Positions 5,569-7,834 of a stretch of 7,834 bases of DNA are shown piece by piece (position 1 is the first letter of the stretch; every line of letters starts with the position of its first letter). The position numbers were made by a program, and so were the translations under genes. The notes beneath the pieces are model-generated. The model was not told the origin of the DNA. It did not search any database and saw only the letters and a program-made list of their open reading frames with translations. The stretch spans positions 1 through 7,834 of the forward strand of contig JAEEIS010000239.1 in the NCBI GenBank assembly GCA_016281475.1, read 5' to 3'. The DNA comes from Bacteroidales bacterium (GTDB lineage Bacteria; Bacteroidota; Bacteroidia; Bacteroidales; P3).

Positions 5569-5599
5569 TTTAGGTATTCGAATTTTTTTTGTATCTTTG
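5569..5599 (+). promoter_or_regulatory. glmS promoter (-33 TTTA, -7 TATCTTTG)
   Basis: TATCTTTG at 5592-5599 exactly matches the Bacteroidota -7 element. TTTA at 5569-5572 is one base from the TTTG -33 element, with a 19-bp gap as expected for this promoter class. The predicted start is near 5604-5606, leaving a leader of about 82 nt. The promoter directly abuts the right terminal repeat of the palindromic element. Confidence 0.65.
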
Positions 5600-5604
5600 T
5601 ATGT

Positions 5605-5639
5605 TCAAACGGATGCGCACGGAGTGTGTATCTGTTTGA
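5605..5639 (+). promoter_or_regulatory. 5'-terminal hairpin of the glmS leader RNA
   Basis: Arm 5605-5620 (TCAAACGGATGCGCAC) pairs along all 16 positions with 5624-5639 (GTGTGTATCTGTTTGA) around a GGA loop. Three of the 16 pairs are G-U, with G on the 5' arm, so the structure is complete only in plus-strand RNA. Given the -7 box at 5592-5599, the hairpin would form the very start of the glmS mRNA. It could stabilise the transcript or respond to a regulator. It does not resemble the glmS ribozyme of Gram-positive bacteria. After it, 5640-5687 is AT-rich with no clear Shine-Dalgarno sequence. Confidence 0.65.
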
Positions 5640-5687
5640 TGTATAGTTGGTTTGTATAATTAATGTTTAATAAATATAGAGAATACT

Positions 5688-7547
5688 ATGTGTGGAATAG
5701 TAGGATACATCGGGGAGGAGCAGGCTTACCCCATCTTGATTAAAGGTCTGCATCGTTTGGAGTATCGCGGTTACGACAGCGCGGGCGTGTCGTTGATTAA
5801 CGCCAAGGGCGAGTTGTCGGTCTTTAAGGCCAAGGGCAAGGTGTCGGCCTTGGAGGCGAGCGTGGAAGGCAAGGATGTGAGCGGCACCATCGGCATCGCC
5901 CACACCCGTTGGGCGACGCACGGCGAGCCTAACGCCACCAATGCGCACCCGCACTACTCGCAGTCGAAGAACCTGACGCTGGTGCACAACGGCATCATTG
6001 AGAACTACAAGGCCCTGCGTGCCGAGCTGGAGAAGAACAACATGACCTTCTGCAGCGAGACGGACACGGAGGTGCTGGTGCAACTGGTGGAGTATATGAT
6101 GAACTCGCACCACTGCGACCTCTACACGGCGGTGCAGCTGGCATTGAAGAATGTGGTGGGTGCCTATGCCATTGCCATCTTGGAGAAGAGCCACCCCGAC
6201 CAGCTGGTGTGCGCCCGCAAGGGCAGCCCGCTGATTATCGGCGTGGGCAAGAGCGCGACGGGTAGGAAGGAGTTTTACCTGGGTTCGGACGCGACCCCGA
6301 TTATCGAGCACACGAAGGATGTGATTTATTTGAACGACGAGGAGATTGCCATCATGGACCGCACGGGCCGACTGGAGATTACCAACTTGGCCAACGTGAA
6401 GCAGACTCCGCAGCTGGTGAAACTGCAGCTGAACCTCGACCAGCTGGAGAAGGGCGGCTATGCCCACTTTATGCTCAAGGAGATCTGGGAGCAGCCCAAC
6501 GCTCTGCGTACCTGCATCCGCGGACGCTTGAACATGGCCGACAAGGATGTGCTGCTGAGCGGCATCATCGACCATAAGGAGAAGTTTCTCAACTGCAAGC
6601 GCATCATCATCTGCGCCTGCGGCACGTCGTGGCACTCGGCACTGATAGGCAAATATTTCATTGAGGAGGCTTGCCAGATACCGGTGGAGGTGGAGTATGC
6701 GTCGGAATTCCGCTACAGGAACCCGGTGATACACTCGGACGATGTGGTGATAGCGGTGTCGCAGTCGGGCGAGACGGCGGACACCCTCGCCGCCATCCAG
6801 CTGGCTAAGGAGAAGGGGGCGTTTGTGTATGGCGTGTGCAACGTGATTGGTTCGTCTATCGCCCGTGCCACCGACAGCGGCACCTACCTGCATGTGGGTC
6901 CCGAAATCGGCGTGGCATCGACCAAGGCATTCACTGGACAGGTCATCACCCTGTCGCTGTTGGGCTTGGCCATCGCCAAGGAGAAGAAGACGCTGAGCGA
7001 CGACATGTTCCACATGCTGGTGGAAGAGCTGCAGAAGATTCCCGACAAGATGCAGTGGACGCTGGAGCACAACCCGGACATCGACAAGTATGCCAAGACC
7101 TTCACCTACTGCAAGAACTTCCTCTATCTGGGTCGCGGATACAACTACCCCGTGGCCATGGAAGGCGCGTTGAAGCTGAAGGAGATTAGCTACATCCATG
7201 CCGAGGGCTATCCCGCCGCAGAGATGAAGCACGGCCCCATCGCGCTGGTGGACGAGGAGATGCCTGTGGTGGTCATCGCCCCCAAGCGCGGCAACTACGA
7301 CAAGGTGGTGAGCAACATACAGGAAATCAAGTCGCGCAAGGGTAAGATTATCTCCGTTATCACGGAGGGCGACACGGTGGTGAAGGGCATGAGCGACTAC
7401 TATTTCACTATTCCCGACACGAGAGACTGCTACGTGCCGCTGCTGGCGGTCATCCCGCTACAGCTGCTGAGCTACTATGTGGCCATCGCCAAAGGCTGCA
7501 ACGTGGACCAGCCCCGCAACCTCGCCAAGAGCGTGACGGTGGAGTAG
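5688..7547 (+). CDS. glmS: Glutamine--fructose-6-phosphate aminotransferase (isomerizing)
   Basis: The product is 619 aa, close to the usual ~610. It makes glucosamine-6-phosphate from fructose-6-phosphate and glutamine, the entry step to UDP-GlcNAc for peptidoglycan and LPS, in the cytoplasm. The ATG at 5688 is fixed by MCGIVGYIG: Cys2 becomes the N-terminal catalytic nucleophile after Met removal. The glutaminase domain (~2-225) shows AHTRWATHG (71-79), NAHPH, HNGIIENY and SETDTE. The first SIS domain (~295-430) has CGTSWHS (311-317), SQSGETADT (358-366) and STKAFTGQ. The second SIS domain (~465-600) has MEGALKLKEISYIHAEGYPAAEMKHGP. The C-terminus VDQPRNLAKSVTVE carries the catalytic lysine (K614). 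No key residue is missing. It is monocistronic by appearance, with its own promoter and downstream hairpin. Leucine is mainly CTG or TTG. Confidence 0.98.
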   Translation: MCGIVGYIGEEQAYPILIKGLHRLEYRGYDSAGVSLINAKGELSVFKAKGKVSALEASVEGKDVSGTIGIAHTRWATHGEPNATNAHPHYSQSKNLTLVHNGIIENYKALRAELEKNNMTFCSETDTEVLVQLVEYMMNSHHCDLYTAVQLALKNVVGAYAIAILEKSHPDQLVCARKGSPLIIGVGKSATGRKEFYLGSDATPIIEHTKDVIYLNDEEIAIMDRTGRLEITNLANVKQTPQLVKLQLNLDQLEKGGYAHFMLKEIWEQPNALRTCIRGRLNMADKDVLLSGIIDHKEKFLNCKRIIICACGTSWHSALIGKYFIEEACQIPVEVEYASEFRYRNPVIHSDDVVIAVSQSGETADTLAAIQLAKEKGAFVYGVCNVIGSSIARATDSGTYLHVGPEIGVASTKAFTGQVITLSLLGLAIAKEKKTLSDDMFHMLVEELQKIPDKMQWTLEHNPDIDKYAKTFTYCKNFLYLGRGYNYPVAMEGALKLKEISYIHAEGYPAAEMKHGPIALVDEEMPVVVIAPKRGNYDKVVSNIQEIKSRKGKIISVITEGDTVVKGMSDYYFTIPDTRDCYVPLLAVIPLQLLSYYVAIAKGCNVDQPRNLAKSVTVE

Positions 7548-7576
7548 TCGGCGTGTGGCCGATTTGAAATTAGTGT

Positions 7577-7631
7577 TTTCTGCACAGGCGAACGAGAAAA
7601 AGTCGTTTGTCTGTGCAGAAATCGTATTTTT
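7577..7631 (+). terminator. Probable glmS transcription terminator hairpin
   Basis: TTTCTGCACAGGCGAACGA (7577-7595) pairs with 7603-7621 at all 19 positions (two G-U) around the 7-nt loop GAAAAAG. A five-T run follows at 7627-7631, after TCGTA. It begins 30 bases after the glmS stop. The T-tract is short and offset, so termination efficiency is uncertain. The G-U pairs are on the plus-strand RNA, supporting that orientation. A small GC hairpin, TCGGC-GTGTG-GCCGA, lies directly after the stop (7548-7562). Confidence 0.6.
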
Positions 7632-7698
7632 ACGTACTTTAATAAGAAGCAATTTGGTGCCTTTGGGGCAAAAAATCGTGAAGGGGGCTGAATTCAAG

Positions 7699-7834
7699 TC
7701 ATAAACGCAACACGTACGGCATAATAGGTTGAGAGAATTGATGGTGCAAATATAGGGAAAAAATCTCAATTGGGGTACGGAAGCCGAATCTTTTTCTGGG
7801 ACGGTTGTTTATGAGGTCGCAGGCACGCTGCACA
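7699..7834 (-). CDS. IS30-family transposase, C-terminal fragment running off the window
   Basis: Reading leftward from the right edge, the frame gives VQRACDLINNRPRKRFGFRT, then PIEIF and a 19-residue tail ending at a TGA (7699-7701). Only the last 44 residues are visible. The NNRPRKRFGFRTPIEIF block is the characteristic C-terminus of IS30-family DDE transposases (typically LNNRPRKRLGYxTPxEVF). The tail after it is longer than I would expect, which may be normal for this subgroup or reflect drift. The element end should lie between 7622 and 7698, but I cannot identify its inverted repeat without the other end. Whether the IS is intact cannot be judged. It is convergent with glmS. Confidence 0.8.
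   Translation of the reverse strand, partial: VQRACDLINNRPRKRFGFRTPIEIFSLYLHHQFSQPIMPYVLRL

Noticed and set aside
5456..5659. 67-codon plus-strand frame between the palindromic element and glmS
   Set aside because: It starts inside the repeat stem and crosses the terminal repeat, the glmS promoter and the leader hairpin. It is not a plausible protein.
5600..5687. glmS ribozyme in the glmS leader
   Set aside because: The leader is about 82 nt with one simple hairpin and no match to the larger pseudoknotted ribozyme core known from Firmicutes.
5667..7232. 521-codon open frame on the minus strand across glmS
   Set aside because: It is antisense to a complete, motif-perfect glmS. Its composition (V/H/L-rich, repetitive) reflects the codon pattern of glmS read backwards, and no domain is recognisable.
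7747..7754. TATATTTG on the minus strand, an exact -7 consensus match
   Set aside because: It lies inside the IS30 transposase coding frame (codons for LYLH), with no gene suitably placed downstream.

Overview
The window reads as chromosomal DNA from a member of the Bacteroidales (phylum Bacteroidota). The evidence is sequence-internal: a secreted protein with a type IX secretion (T9SS) type A sorting domain (FPNP motif), an Omp28-family protein, several GTATCTTTGCA-like -7 boxes of the Bacteroidota TAnnTTTG type, weak Shine-Dalgarno sequences, and the 3' end of an IS30-family transposase. Genus or family cannot be resolved from this window.

Layout. 1-996 (minus, runs off the left edge): secreted thioredoxin-fold protein with CSWC and a PKD-like domain. 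997-1220: divergent promoter region with two back-to-back -7 boxes. 1221-2294 (plus): Omp28-like secreted protein with CGWC and a T9SS C-terminal domain. 2383-2979 (plus): small secreted protein of unknown function. 2984-3066: heptamer-built hairpin repeat filling the gap before nadD. 3071-3649 (plus): nadD (NAD synthesis). 3670-3996: inverted copy of a ~330-bp multi-stem palindromic element. 4001-4069: second heptamer hairpin. 4068-4790 (minus): acidic protein ending in two AT-hooks. 4791-5687: about 0.9 kb without genes, holding inverted repeats, a six-unit 10-bp tandem array, the second ~330-bp palindromic element with near-perfect terminal inverted repeats, and the glmS promoter and leader. 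5688-7547 (plus): glmS (UDP-GlcNAc pathway). 7577-7631: terminator-like hairpin. 7699-7834 (minus): C-terminus of an IS30-family transposase running off the right edge.

How it fits together. nadD and glmS are ordinary core-metabolism genes. The two left-hand genes are exported proteins with thioredoxin-like CxxC motifs, transcribed divergently. No complete multi-gene defence or biosynthetic system is visible. The unusual content is non-coding: two families of structured repeats, each present twice and in opposite orientations, a helical-pitch tandem array, and a long 5'-terminal hairpin predicted on the glmS mRNA. These are the parts worth follow-up.
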